Part shown: piece by piece, positions 1-6,955 of the stretch
How positions within the stretch are numbered: position 1 is the stretch's first letter
Layout: every line of letters begins with the position of its first letter
Source: Campylobacteraceae bacterium
Lineage (GTDB): Bacteria; Campylobacterota; Campylobacteria; Campylobacterales; Sulfurovaceae
Direction: 5' to 3'
Assembly: GCA_026982175.1 (NCBI GenBank)
Contig: JALSHP010000148.1
Span: 1 to 20,490, forward strand
DNA: 20,490 nucleotides
Program-made: the position numbers and the translations under genes
Notes under the pieces: model-generated
Database searches by the model: none
Told to the model about the DNA's origin: nothing
The model's input: the letters and a program-made list of their open reading frames with translations, nothing else

Positions 1-1573
1 CACGTTGACGTTGTACCCATTGTAATCGTTTATCGGTAGTTTTTAATTCAAAGACAGATTGTTCAGTATAGATAATATCTTTAGCAGCTCCTTTTGCACG
101 ATGGGCTTTAGCATCTAACTTCTCTTTTGCAATGGCAATGACCTCTAAGTTAAGCTTTGCCTCTTTTAGAAGTGAAACAGCTAAGCGTCGTAAGGTCTCT
201 CCTCCATCTAAAATCCATAAATCAGGAGGAGGGTTTTTATCAAAACGCTCAATGCGTCTTAAGAGCATCTCTCGCATCTGTCCATACTCATCTTTGGCTT
301 CTAAGGCATAGCGTCGATAATCTTGTTTAGACCATTTCCCCTCATCCCAGACTACCATTGCCCCTACGGTAGCTACCCCCATCATGTGTGAATTGTCAAA
401 GGACTCTACTCTATAAGGTATGTTTACGAGTTCAAAAAGTTCAGCTATTTTCGGTTCTATCTCTTCTTTGGCTTCTGTTTTATTTAGAATTTCTTGAGCA
501 TTTTTAAGTGCAAGGGCAATTAGTTTTGCTTTTGAGCCACGTTGAGGGTGAATAAGCTCAACCTTTTTACCAAAACGCTTGGAGAGGAGCGTGGCAATCT
601 CTTCTCTGTCTTCAAAGTTATGGGCTACCAAAAGATGTTTAAAAATATGAGGTGAGTCTACGGCATAAAACTCTAAAAGAGCTTGTTTATACGCTTCATT
701 TTCATCATAAATATCAGAAGTCCTAAAGTTTGTAAAAGAAGAAGAGATAAGCCGTCCTGAACGCATAAAAAGTTTTACTATAACAGCACGATTATTACCA
801 TTGAGAATGGCAAAAATATCTAAATCTTCATCATTGGCTAAATCAATGTTAGAGTTAATGCTTAAGGCTTCAATGGTTTTCATATTGTCACGCATGGTCG
901 CTGCCTCTTCATAGCGTTCATTCATGGCAAAGCTTATCATCTTCTCATTGAGTTTTTCAATTAAAATGGAGCGTTTGTTAATGGCTTGTTTTACTTCTTT
1001 GATAATCTCTTGATAATCTTTTGGACTAATTTTCCCCTCACAAGGAGCAAGACATTTTTCAATTTGATGAAAAAGACAGGCTTTTCCCTCACGCAGACAA
1101 GATTTTTTCTGTACCAAAGGAAAGAGTTCATAAAGTGAATCGAGTAGTACTTTTCCTCCATTGGGAAAAGGACCATAATAGGAAATATTTCTCCCTTTTA
1201 TCACTTTACGTGTCAGTTCAAAACGGGGAAAATCTTGACCCTCATCAAGGTAAATATAGGGGTAAGTTTTGTCATCACGCAGTAATATATTATATTTAGG
1301 ATTGAGCTGTTTAATGAGTGAATTTTCCAAAATAAGGGCATCATCTTCACTCTCTACCACAATGTACTCAAGTTTAACAGCTTGTTCTAGCATACGTAAA
1401 ATGCGTAAACTCTGTTTGGGATTAGGATGAAGTGTAGGGGTGAAACGCCAGTAAGATTTAACACGGTTTTTTAAATTTTTGGCTTTTCCGACATAGAGTA
1501 GTTTATTATCTTTATCAAAATATTGATAGATACCTGCATCAGAGGGAAGATTTTTAATGCTTGTTAACATCAT
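1..1573 (-). CDS. uvrC: UvrABC system protein C (excinuclease subunit), 3' end outside window
   Basis: UvrC makes the two incisions flanking a DNA lesion during nucleotide excision repair, acting with UvrA and UvrB. My reverse-strand reading gives an uninterrupted frame of 524 codons. Near the N-terminus is the GIY-YIG nuclease module (GIY at residues 14-16, YVG at about 27-29, then GKAKNLKNRV). A UvrB-interacting UVR segment follows mid-protein (NEKMISFAMNERYEEAATMR). The C-terminal RNase H-like nuclease shows RVESFDNSHMMGVATVG and later WILDGGETLRR. UvrC proteins are usually about 600 residues, so some 80 residues, including the helix-hairpin-helix domain, lie outside the window. The start is ATG-ATG at 1573/1570, only 4 bases after the stop of the DUF721-like gene, so the two are probably co-transcribed and coupled. 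No strong Shine-Dalgarno sequence is visible. Confidence 0.96.
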   Translation of the reverse strand, partial: MMLTSIKNLPSDAGIYQYFDKDNKLLYVGKAKNLKNRVKSYWRFTPTLHPNPKQSLRILRMLEQAVKLEYIVVESEDDALILENSLIKQLNPKYNILLRDDKTYPYIYLDEGQDFPRFELTRKVIKGRNISYYGPFPNGGKVLLDSLYELFPLVQKKSCLREGKACLFHQIEKCLAPCEGKISPKDYQEIIKEVKQAINKRSILIEKLNEKMISFAMNERYEEAATMRDNMKTIEALSINSNIDLANDEDLDIFAILNGNNRAVIVKLFMRSGRLISSSFTNFRTSDIYDENEAYKQALLEFYAVDSPHIFKHLLVAHNFEDREEIATLLSKRFGKKVELIHPQRGSKAKLIALALKNAQEILNKTEAKEEIEPKIAELFELVNIPYRVESFDNSHMMGVATVGAMVVWDEGKWSKQDYRRYALEAKDEYGQMREMLLRRIERFDKNPPPDLWILDGGETLRRLAVSLLKEAKLNLEVIAIAKEKLDAKAHRAKGAAKDIIYTEQSVFELKTTDKRLQWVQRQR

Positions 1574-1577
1574 TATA

Positions 1578-2024
1578 CTACTGCTGTTTTGAGATAGATT
1601 GACGGATGTTTTCAAAGGCTTGAAGTAGCTCTTTATCCTCACTTTGGATGCTAAAATCACCTAATGCCATCTCTTGATAATAAGGAATACTCTGATAAGA
1701 GGATTCCTTTTTTACAAATTGATGGTTTCTACTGTTAAAGAGAACAACTTTTGAAGCTGTGATATTTTGGCACTTCTCATCTTCTTGTGCTAGGAGTGCG
1801 AACACACTCTTTAATAATTCTTTATTATAATTCAACTCCATCTTAAACCCAGGGTGAGAGAGTGCTACAAAAAGTGTATCGTCTTTTAGATAGACAAAGG
1901 CAATCGCTTTTTGAAACTTTGGGCTTAAGAGTGAGAGAAACTTTTGATAGCAGTAGTGGCTCTTAAGTATTCTAAATTGAGGAAGGGTTTGAAGATGAGA
2001 AAGAATGGTATTTGCCTGTTTCAT
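1578..2024 (-). CDS. Small DUF721 (DciA-like) protein
   Basis: This 148-residue soluble protein has no signal peptide or membrane segment. Its layout resembles DUF721 proteins: an N-terminal helix (ANTILSHLQTLPQFRIL), then a strand-rich core with the pattern 'DDTLFVALSHPGFKMELNYN' and a helix rich in Leu. DUF721 includes DciA, which helps load the replicative helicase in bacteria lacking DnaC. Whether this short version does so is inference. It lies 4 bases upstream of uvrC in the same direction, which would tie it to DNA metabolism. The start at 2024 lies 6 bases after a perfect extended -10 box, suggesting a leaderless message. Its first 30 bases overlap the oppositely oriented lipoprotein gene. 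The family assignment is from memory of the pattern, not from a search. Confidence 0.6.
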   Translation of the reverse strand: MKQANTILSHLQTLPQFRILKSHYCYQKFLSLLSPKFQKAIAFVYLKDDTLFVALSHPGFKMELNYNKELLKSVFALLAQEDEKCQNITASKVVLFNSRNHQFVKKESSYQSIPYYQEMALGDFSIQSEDKELLQAFENIRQSISKQQ

Positions 2025-2129
2025 AAACTGATTATAGCATCTATTTGCTGTATAGTGTTAAGTGGATGTGGATATAAAGCTGACCCCTATTGGGAAGCTT
2101 CAGTTTCATACGAAACTAAGAGGGCATAA
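1995..2129 (+). CDS. Very small lipoprotein, LptM-like
   Basis: The product is 44 residues. It has a basic N-terminus (MRKNG), a hydrophobic stretch (KLIIASICCIVLSG) and a lipobox LSGC with the acylated cysteine at residue 25. That leaves a mature peptide of only 20 residues beginning CGYKADPYW. The frame stays open to 1944, but I chose the ATG at 1995 because GGAAGGG lies upstream and the signal peptide then has normal length. The 'GCG-x-K' start of the mature peptide recalls LptM/YifL-type lipoproteins, which assist assembly of the LPS translocon LptD/E. That link is an inference from a short motif. The gene ends 14 bases before nadB and probably shares its transcript. Its 5' end overlaps the DUF721-like gene head-to-head. 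Confidence 0.7.
   Translation: MRKNGICLFHKLIIASICCIVLSGCGYKADPYWEASVSYETKRA
2031..2039 (-). promoter_or_regulatory. Extended -10 promoter, predicted leaderless start of the DUF721-like gene
   Basis: Read on the minus strand, TGCTATAAT (TGn plus a perfect TATAAT at 2036-2031) is followed by six bases, CAGTTT, and then the ATG at 2024. Normal -10 to start-site spacing places transcription initiation on or next to the A of the ATG. No clear -35 box is needed for an extended -10 element. The site lies inside the lipoprotein coding sequence on the opposite strand. Confidence 0.55.
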
Positions 2130-2143
2130 TATATAATTGAATT

Positions 2144-3598
2144 ATGAAAAAATATGATGTATTAATTATTGGGGCAGGGATAGCAGGACTTTATGCTGCG
2201 ATGAATCTGCCCAAAGAGAAAAAAGTTTTGGTCGTCTGTAAAGATATTCCTTGGGAGTGCAATACTTTTTATGCACAAGGTGGCATGGTGACAGCACTCA
2301 ATGAGGAAGATGTTCCCTCACATATTGAAGATACCATGGCAGCAGGTTCTTATCATAATGATAAAAATGCAGTGGAGATACTTTCTAATATGTCTTTGGA
2401 AACCACAGCTGATATTATAGAACGAGGCATGGAGTTTGATGTTAATGAAAAAGGAGAGATTCTCTATACTAAAGAGGCAGCACACTCAACAGAACGAATT
2501 GTTCATGCAGGAGGAGATGCTACAGGGCGGTATATGCACTATTTTATGATGGTGCAAAATAGGCATCAACTTCAACGAAATACTTTAGTATACGATTTAC
2601 TTATTCAAGATGGGCGATGTTTTGGGGTAAAAGCATTGGTCAATCATGAACATAAAACCATCTATGCTGATGATGTTATTATTGCTTCTGGTGGTGTTGG
2701 CTCACTCTATGAGTTTAATACCAACTCACGAACCGTCTCGGCTGATATTCATGGTATTTGTGTTGAAAAAGGGATAGAGTTAGCCGATATGGAGATGATG
2801 CAGTTTCACCCTACGGTATTTGTGAAAACGCCTTATGCACGTAAACTTCTACTCACGGAAGCTCTTAGAGGTGAGGGGGCTTATGTTGTTAATGAAGCGG
2901 GTGAACGTTTCTTATTTGACTATGATGAACGAGGGGAACTCGCTTCACGTGACATTGTAAGTCGTGCGATATTTGATTATAAACGTAAAACAGGGGAAGA
3001 AGTTTATTTAGATTTCTCGATGTTTGAAGAGAAGTGGTTTAAAAAACGTTTTCCCAATATTGCACGAACATTTGAAGCGATTGGATACGATTTTCCCAAA
3101 GATAGAGTGCCTATTTCTCCTGCTTTTCACTATGCTGTTGGGGGGATAAAGTGTGATATTGATGCTTGTGTAGAGGGTATAGAGGGTCTTTATGTGATTG
3201 GCGAAGCCTCTTCAACAGGCGTTCATGGTGCGAACCGTTTGGCTTCTAATTCCCTACTTGAAGGGGTGGTCTTTGCTAAGCGTGTGGCAAACTATATCTT
3301 AGCTAAAGAGCATGAAGTAGTAGCCATTCCAAGTTTTGATAAAGAGTATAAGAATATTATTCATCATGAAAAAGACAGCGTCTATAAAAGACGTTTACGT
3401 AAAATTATGTGGGAAGAGATGGGTGTAATACGAACAAAACAAGGCTTATTAAAAGCCAAAAATGAAATTTTCGATATGAAAAACAGAGACATTGGACGAC
3501 TTTTAGAATTACGACTCAACACTGCTTCAGCCATTGTGGATGCTGCCTTAAAAAGAAAAGAGAGTCTAGGGGCACACTATATTGAGTCGCCCCTTTAG
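2144..3598 (+). CDS. nadB: L-aspartate oxidase
   Basis: NadB is a cytosolic flavoenzyme that oxidises L-aspartate to iminoaspartate, the first step of de novo NAD synthesis; NadA then makes quinolinate. The 484-residue protein starts with a Rossmann FAD-binding motif (DVLIIGAGIAGLYAA). It contains the succinate dehydrogenase/fumarate reductase family features: the substrate-site QFHPT, the ALRGEGA segment, ELASRDIVSRAI, and the C-terminal FAD contact GLYVIGEASSTGVHGANRLA. The absence of a long cysteine- or quinone-linked extension and the NadB-like sequence favour NadB over SdhA/FrdA. It is shorter than the E. coli enzyme (about 540 residues) but all the flavin and substrate motifs are present. 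There is no clear Shine-Dalgarno sequence before the ATG; the 14-base gap after the lipoprotein gene is AT-rich. It converges on the porin gene with 17 bases between them. Confidence 0.95.
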   Translation: MKKYDVLIIGAGIAGLYAAMNLPKEKKVLVVCKDIPWECNTFYAQGGMVTALNEEDVPSHIEDTMAAGSYHNDKNAVEILSNMSLETTADIIERGMEFDVNEKGEILYTKEAAHSTERIVHAGGDATGRYMHYFMMVQNRHQLQRNTLVYDLLIQDGRCFGVKALVNHEHKTIYADDVIIASGGVGSLYEFNTNSRTVSADIHGICVEKGIELADMEMMQFHPTVFVKTPYARKLLLTEALRGEGAYVVNEAGERFLFDYDERGELASRDIVSRAIFDYKRKTGEEVYLDFSMFEEKWFKKRFPNIARTFEAIGYDFPKDRVPISPAFHYAVGGIKCDIDACVEGIEGLYVIGEASSTGVHGANRLASNSLLEGVVFAKRVANYILAKEHEVVAIPSFDKEYKNIIHHEKDSVYKRRLRKIMWEEMGVIRTKQGLLKAKNEIFDMKNRDIGRLLELRLNTASAIVDAALKRKESLGAHYIESPL

Positions 3599-3615
3599 GT
3601 ATTCTTAGCTTCTTC

Positions 3616-5088
3616 TTAGAAGAGGTAGTTCATCTCTAATCGTACCGCATTGTAAGTGGGGTCTTTTTTGAAGGTGCCATCTAAGTTGGCAACTTTATGG
3701 TCTTCTCGTACAAATGCTGTACGCATCTTAAACATAAGGTTAGGATTCTCTTTAAAACGTTTAACAATATCAAAAGTAAAGATATTGGCATCAGCAGTTG
3801 TTCCTGGTTTATTGTCATCAAAGTCTTGCATGGTATAGCGTGACATGATATGCACTCCATCAACGAGTCCCGCCTTAGCCAAATCATAATCGGCTCGGAA
3901 CATGGTAGTTTTGGTATTGGCATACCAGTTCATCCCTGACATTTGTCGACTGTATCCTCCTGTAGGTTGTGCATGCCAAGGTGCAATAATATCTCCACCA
4001 TCTTTGACATCTGAATAGCCTACACGAAATGAACCTGCTCCATAAATAAAGTCAATTCGTGAAGATAGAATCGCATTTTCTAAGTTATTAGGGTTTTTAT
4101 ATCCAGTGGTATTGGCTTTGAGATTTGCACCTCCTATTACTCCTGCTCCATCATCAAACTGATGGGTATATCGAATGGCAGGTTTGATTTTAAGTCCACT
4201 GTCGATTTTAAATTTATAGGAACCCTCAAGCATTAAGGAGGAGACAAGTTGAGGCACAGCGGTATAGGAAAATTGTAAAGAGGTGTTGTCGATACTACTA
4301 TTTTTTCCCTCTACTACAATAATACGGTCATCAATGCCTTTGGCATCTAACTTAGAGTAGGTAAGCCCTCTGTGCATTGCACCATCATCATTTCCTGTCC
4401 ACTGTGCATAAGGGTTTGTAGTGTCGTCATTGTAGGCTAGAACACGGTGAAATCCCTCATGGTCACGGAGTTTCATCTTATTGATGTATGCCAGTTGTAT
4501 TTTTGTATTGGGTAGGGTTTTAATCCGTAAATTTGCACCCTCAAAAGCAACAGGAATCATTTTAGTGTCGTGTGACTTTAGCATATAACTTTCCAATAGA
4601 AAACGTCCCACTTTTAATTCGGCACGACTCTTTTTGTAGGAGAGATAATTTTCTGTTAATGCTGTCATGCCATCTCTATCTTGCGTTGCAACAGCATAAC
4701 GTGAAAAGGTATCTTTGCCATAACGATAATCGCCTAAATCTTCTCTTTTTACATGATTGGGATTTTGAGAAGTGTAGAGACCTGTGGTAAAAGAGAAACC
4801 TTTGTATCTAGCACTTTTATAGGTTAAGTTTCCTCCAAGTCCCGTAGAGTAATGGCTTACATCATCAGGACCTCCATCAAAAATAAAGGTGTTACTTCTT
4901 AGTCGCCCATAGAGAATACCTTCTGAAAAAAGTTTTTGAAACTCATCGACTCTGGGTGGACGTTTAATATTTTTAACGGTCATATTACAATTAATTCTTT
5001 GTTTCGCACTATCTTTTTTAAGGTGTTTGGAGGCAAAAGTAGTAAGGGTAGCAGCCAATAGGAGAATAGGGATAAACATAAACTTCAT
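3616..5088 (-). CDS. OprD-like outer-membrane porin
   Basis: The 490-residue product has an N-terminal signal peptide (basic MKF, hydrophobic IPILLLAATLTTFA, cleavage probably near FAS). The rest is rich in alternating beta-strand patterns typical of outer-membrane barrels, such as GRFLLESYMLKSHDTKM and FRVGYSDVKDGG. It ends in a terminal phenylalanine (EMNYLF), the recognition signal for the BAM insertion machinery. The pattern matches the Campylobacterota OprD-like porins, which let small solutes cross the outer membrane; the substrate cannot be read from sequence. The ATG at 5088 follows a purine-rich AAAGAAAGAA. A perfect TATAAT lies about 47 bases upstream of the start. It is a single-gene unit by orientation, divergent from the symporter gene. 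Confidence 0.82.
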   Translation of the reverse strand: MKFMFIPILLLAATLTTFASKHLKKDSAKQRINCNMTVKNIKRPPRVDEFQKLFSEGILYGRLRSNTFIFDGGPDDVSHYSTGLGGNLTYKSARYKGFSFTTGLYTSQNPNHVKREDLGDYRYGKDTFSRYAVATQDRDGMTALTENYLSYKKSRAELKVGRFLLESYMLKSHDTKMIPVAFEGANLRIKTLPNTKIQLAYINKMKLRDHEGFHRVLAYNDDTTNPYAQWTGNDDGAMHRGLTYSKLDAKGIDDRIIVVEGKNSSIDNTSLQFSYTAVPQLVSSLMLEGSYKFKIDSGLKIKPAIRYTHQFDDGAGVIGGANLKANTTGYKNPNNLENAILSSRIDFIYGAGSFRVGYSDVKDGGDIIAPWHAQPTGGYSRQMSGMNWYANTKTTMFRADYDLAKAGLVDGVHIMSRYTMQDFDDNKPGTTADANIFTFDIVKRFKENPNLMFKMRTAFVREDHKVANLDGTFKKDPTYNAVRLEMNYLF

Positions 5089-5134
5089 TCTGTTAATTCT
5101 TTCTTTAAGTATATTTTTATAAATTGTGAATGAT

Positions 5135-5140
5135 ATTATA
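5135..5140 (-). promoter_or_regulatory. -10 box for the porin gene
   Basis: On the minus strand a perfect TATAAT (in GATATAATATC) lies 46 bases before the porin ATG, leaving a leader of roughly 40 bases. No convincing -35 hexamer is visible, which is usual for Campylobacterota sigma-70 promoters. Confidence 0.5.
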
Positions 5141-5256
5141 TCTTTTCTCCTATTTACAATTGTAGATTTCTTATATTAAAGTATAAATAAGTACGTAAAA
5201 ATTATATTTTTTCTCAACAGAAGTGTCATTCTCGAAGCCTCAAAGTTCGCTTTGGC

Positions 5257-5262
5257 TATAAT
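5257..5262 (+). promoter_or_regulatory. -10 box for the symporter gene
   Basis: TTTGGCTATAATTT contains a perfect TATAAT 25 bases before the symporter ATG. An AAAGGTGA Shine-Dalgarno sequence lies between the two, just ahead of the start codon. Confidence 0.55.
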
Positions 5263-5287
5263 TTAAAAATTTGCATAAAGGTGAATA

Positions 5288-6805
5288 ATGCAGTCAAATT
5301 TTACTTCATTAGATTGGATAATATTCTGTTCATATTTTTTAGTTTTAATTTTAACAACGGTTATTTTGAGTCAAACAAAGGTTAAAACCTCTCGTGACTA
5401 TTTCACAGGGGGCAATGCTATGCCCATGTTTGCCGTTGCTATTTCTGTTTTGGCAACCTCTCAATCAGCTGCTACCTTTTTGGGCGGACCAGAATATGCT
5501 TACAAACATGACTTAACTTTTTTAGGCTTTTATGTTTCAGCTTTTCTAGCCGTTGTTTTTGTCTCAAAAATTTTAGTACCAAGATTTTACGCCATTAATG
5601 CCATTACCGTTTATAGTTATTTGGAGCATCGTTACGGTGAAAGCTCTAAACGTTACGCAGGGGTTATGTTTTTAGTGGGTCGTCTTTTTGCAAGTGGTGC
5701 TAGACTCTACATTGGGGCTTTGGCAATCTCCATGATTTTATTCTCAGATATTATTCCCTCTCATATTGCTATCTCTATAGCTATTTTAATGATAGGGGCT
5801 TTAGGCTATACCTATTTTGGTGGGGTAAAATCTGTCATCTTTTCAGACATACTTCAAGCTTTAACCTATGTGGGTGCAGGTATTGCTGTCTTGGTCTACT
5901 TATACTACTCTTTAAACACAGACTTCTCGACTATAGTTAATACGCTTTCTGATAATAATAAACTAAAATTAGTAGACTTCTCATTTTCAGGTGGCTTTAC
6001 TTTTTGGACACTCATCACAGGGTGGTTTCTGCTTAACATTGCAGCCTATGGACTCGACCAAGACATGACCCAACGTGTACTGACTTGTAAAAACAAAGAG
6101 GCAGGGGCAAAATCACTTATCTACTCCATTATCTTTACCATTCCTGTTGCCATGCTTTTTTTGGCCATTGGACTCTTACTCTATTTGTTCTATCAACACC
6201 CAGAACTCTCTTCAGTCAAATCAGCTTGTATTGACCAAAATGTAGATGGGCAAAGTGTCAAGATATTTATGCTCTACATCTTAAATGAGATGCCAGAGGG
6301 TTTAAGAGGTTTAGTAACGGTTGGGGCAATTGCGGCAGCCTTGTCCTCTACTAATTCGGTGCTTTCAGCCATGTCCTCCGTGGCGATTGAGGATATTTAT
6401 CGACCATGGATAAGTCAAAACAAAAAAAGTGAAGCACACTATTTAAAAGCGAGTCGTTTTATGGTCATTGTTTTTGCATTATTACTCTCAATGATGGCGA
6501 TGCTCTCTTTCTACTGGCAACAATACTCTGAACTCCCTCTGTTAAACTTTGCCTTAGGGGTCATGGCATTTGCTTACGCATCACTTTTGGGGGTTTATGG
6601 AGCAGCTATTTTTACCAACAGAGGGAATGAAACGACCGTACTTTTTGCTCTCATAGGAGGTTTTTTAACAGTACTATTTTTACAGCCCTATATAATAGGA
6701 AACATTATTGAGATAAAAGTAGATTTTGCTGTTATGATGGTCGTGGGAACATTGGTCTCATTTGGTATTATGATGGTTGGGAAACAAGATGGTGCAATAA
6801 ATTGA
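5288..6805 (+). CDS. Sodium:solute symporter (SSS family)
   Basis: This 505-residue inner-membrane protein contains about a dozen strongly hydrophobic helices, the length and layout of SSS (SLC5-type) transporters. These move a solute inward with Na+. Family marks include the first-helix YFTGGNAMPMFAVAISVLAT region with 'SAATFLGGPEYAY', the R-x-x-ASGARLYIGA segment, and the helix with AAALSSTNSVLSAMSSVAIED. That last helix carries the paired hydroxyl residues of the Na2 sodium site. The substrate is not evident; members carry sugars, amino acids, sialic acid, acetate and more. The start has AAAGGTGA upstream. The last residues (DGAIN) and the TGA stop lie inside the first copy of a 55-bp repeat, so the natural C-terminus may have been altered by the repeat. 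Confidence 0.88.
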   Translation: MQSNFTSLDWIIFCSYFLVLILTTVILSQTKVKTSRDYFTGGNAMPMFAVAISVLATSQSAATFLGGPEYAYKHDLTFLGFYVSAFLAVVFVSKILVPRFYAINAITVYSYLEHRYGESSKRYAGVMFLVGRLFASGARLYIGALAISMILFSDIIPSHIAISIAILMIGALGYTYFGGVKSVIFSDILQALTYVGAGIAVLVYLYYSLNTDFSTIVNTLSDNNKLKLVDFSFSGGFTFWTLITGWFLLNIAAYGLDQDMTQRVLTCKNKEAGAKSLIYSIIFTIPVAMLFLAIGLLLYLFYQHPELSSVKSACIDQNVDGQSVKIFMLYILNEMPEGLRGLVTVGAIAAALSSTNSVLSAMSSVAIEDIYRPWISQNKKSEAHYLKASRFMVIVFALLLSMMAMLSFYWQQYSELPLLNFALGVMAFAYASLLGVYGAAIFTNRGNETTVLFALIGGFLTVLFLQPYIIGNIIEIKVDFAVMMVVGTLVSFGIMMVGKQDGAIN

Positions 6806-6841
6806 CACCCTACATTTGATATGTTGAAATTTTTGAATAAG
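6787..6841 (+). repeat. 55-bp direct repeat, copy 1
   Basis: This 55-bp segment is identical base for base to the segment 107 bp downstream. It covers the last codons and stop of the symporter gene. At 6791-6814 it holds an imperfect palindrome, GGTGCAATAAATTGACACC followed by CTACA. Read in reverse complement, the central element at 6851-6873 is the same motif with small changes. Confidence 0.9.
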
Positions 6842-6850
6842 TTTCTACGC

Positions 6851-6873
6851 TGTAGGGTGCATTTTAATGCACC
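6851..6873 (-). repeat. REP-like palindrome, inverted relative to its two neighbours
   Basis: TGTAG followed by GGTGCATTTTAATGCACC gives an 8-bp perfect stem (6856-6863 with 6866-6873). It has the look of the GTAGGGTGC...GCACC extragenic palindromes scattered through many bacterial genomes; that family resemblance is from memory. A second, competing stem (CATTTTAA at 6860-6867 with TTAAAATG at 6874-6881) overlaps the first. Nothing that looks like a transposase is present. Confidence 0.65.
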
Positions 6874-6893
6874 TTAAAATGTTGAATATGATT

Positions 6894-6948
6894 AGATGGT
6901 GCAATAAATTGACACCCTACATTTGATATGTTGAAATTTTTGAATAAG
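6894..6948 (+). repeat. 55-bp direct repeat, copy 2
   Basis: This is the exact second copy of the 55-bp repeat, with the same internal palindrome at 6898-6921. It ends 7 bases before the sirtuin start. The Shine-Dalgarno AAGGA for the sirtuin is formed where this copy joins unique sequence; the equivalent junction of copy 1 reads AAGTT and would not serve. Confidence 0.9.
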
Positions 6949-6955
6949 GAAAAAA

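Noticed and set aside
3609..3622. Hairpin CTTCT/AGAAG between nadB and the porin gene as a bidirectional terminator
   Set aside because: The stem has only five pairs, overlaps the porin stop and lacks a T tract on either side.
6842..6893. The 52-base spacer as an inserted transposon with a 55-bp target duplication
   Set aside because: Target duplications of that length are unusual, the spacer holds no terminal repeats or transposase, and related palindromes within the 55-bp arms fit a repeat cluster better.
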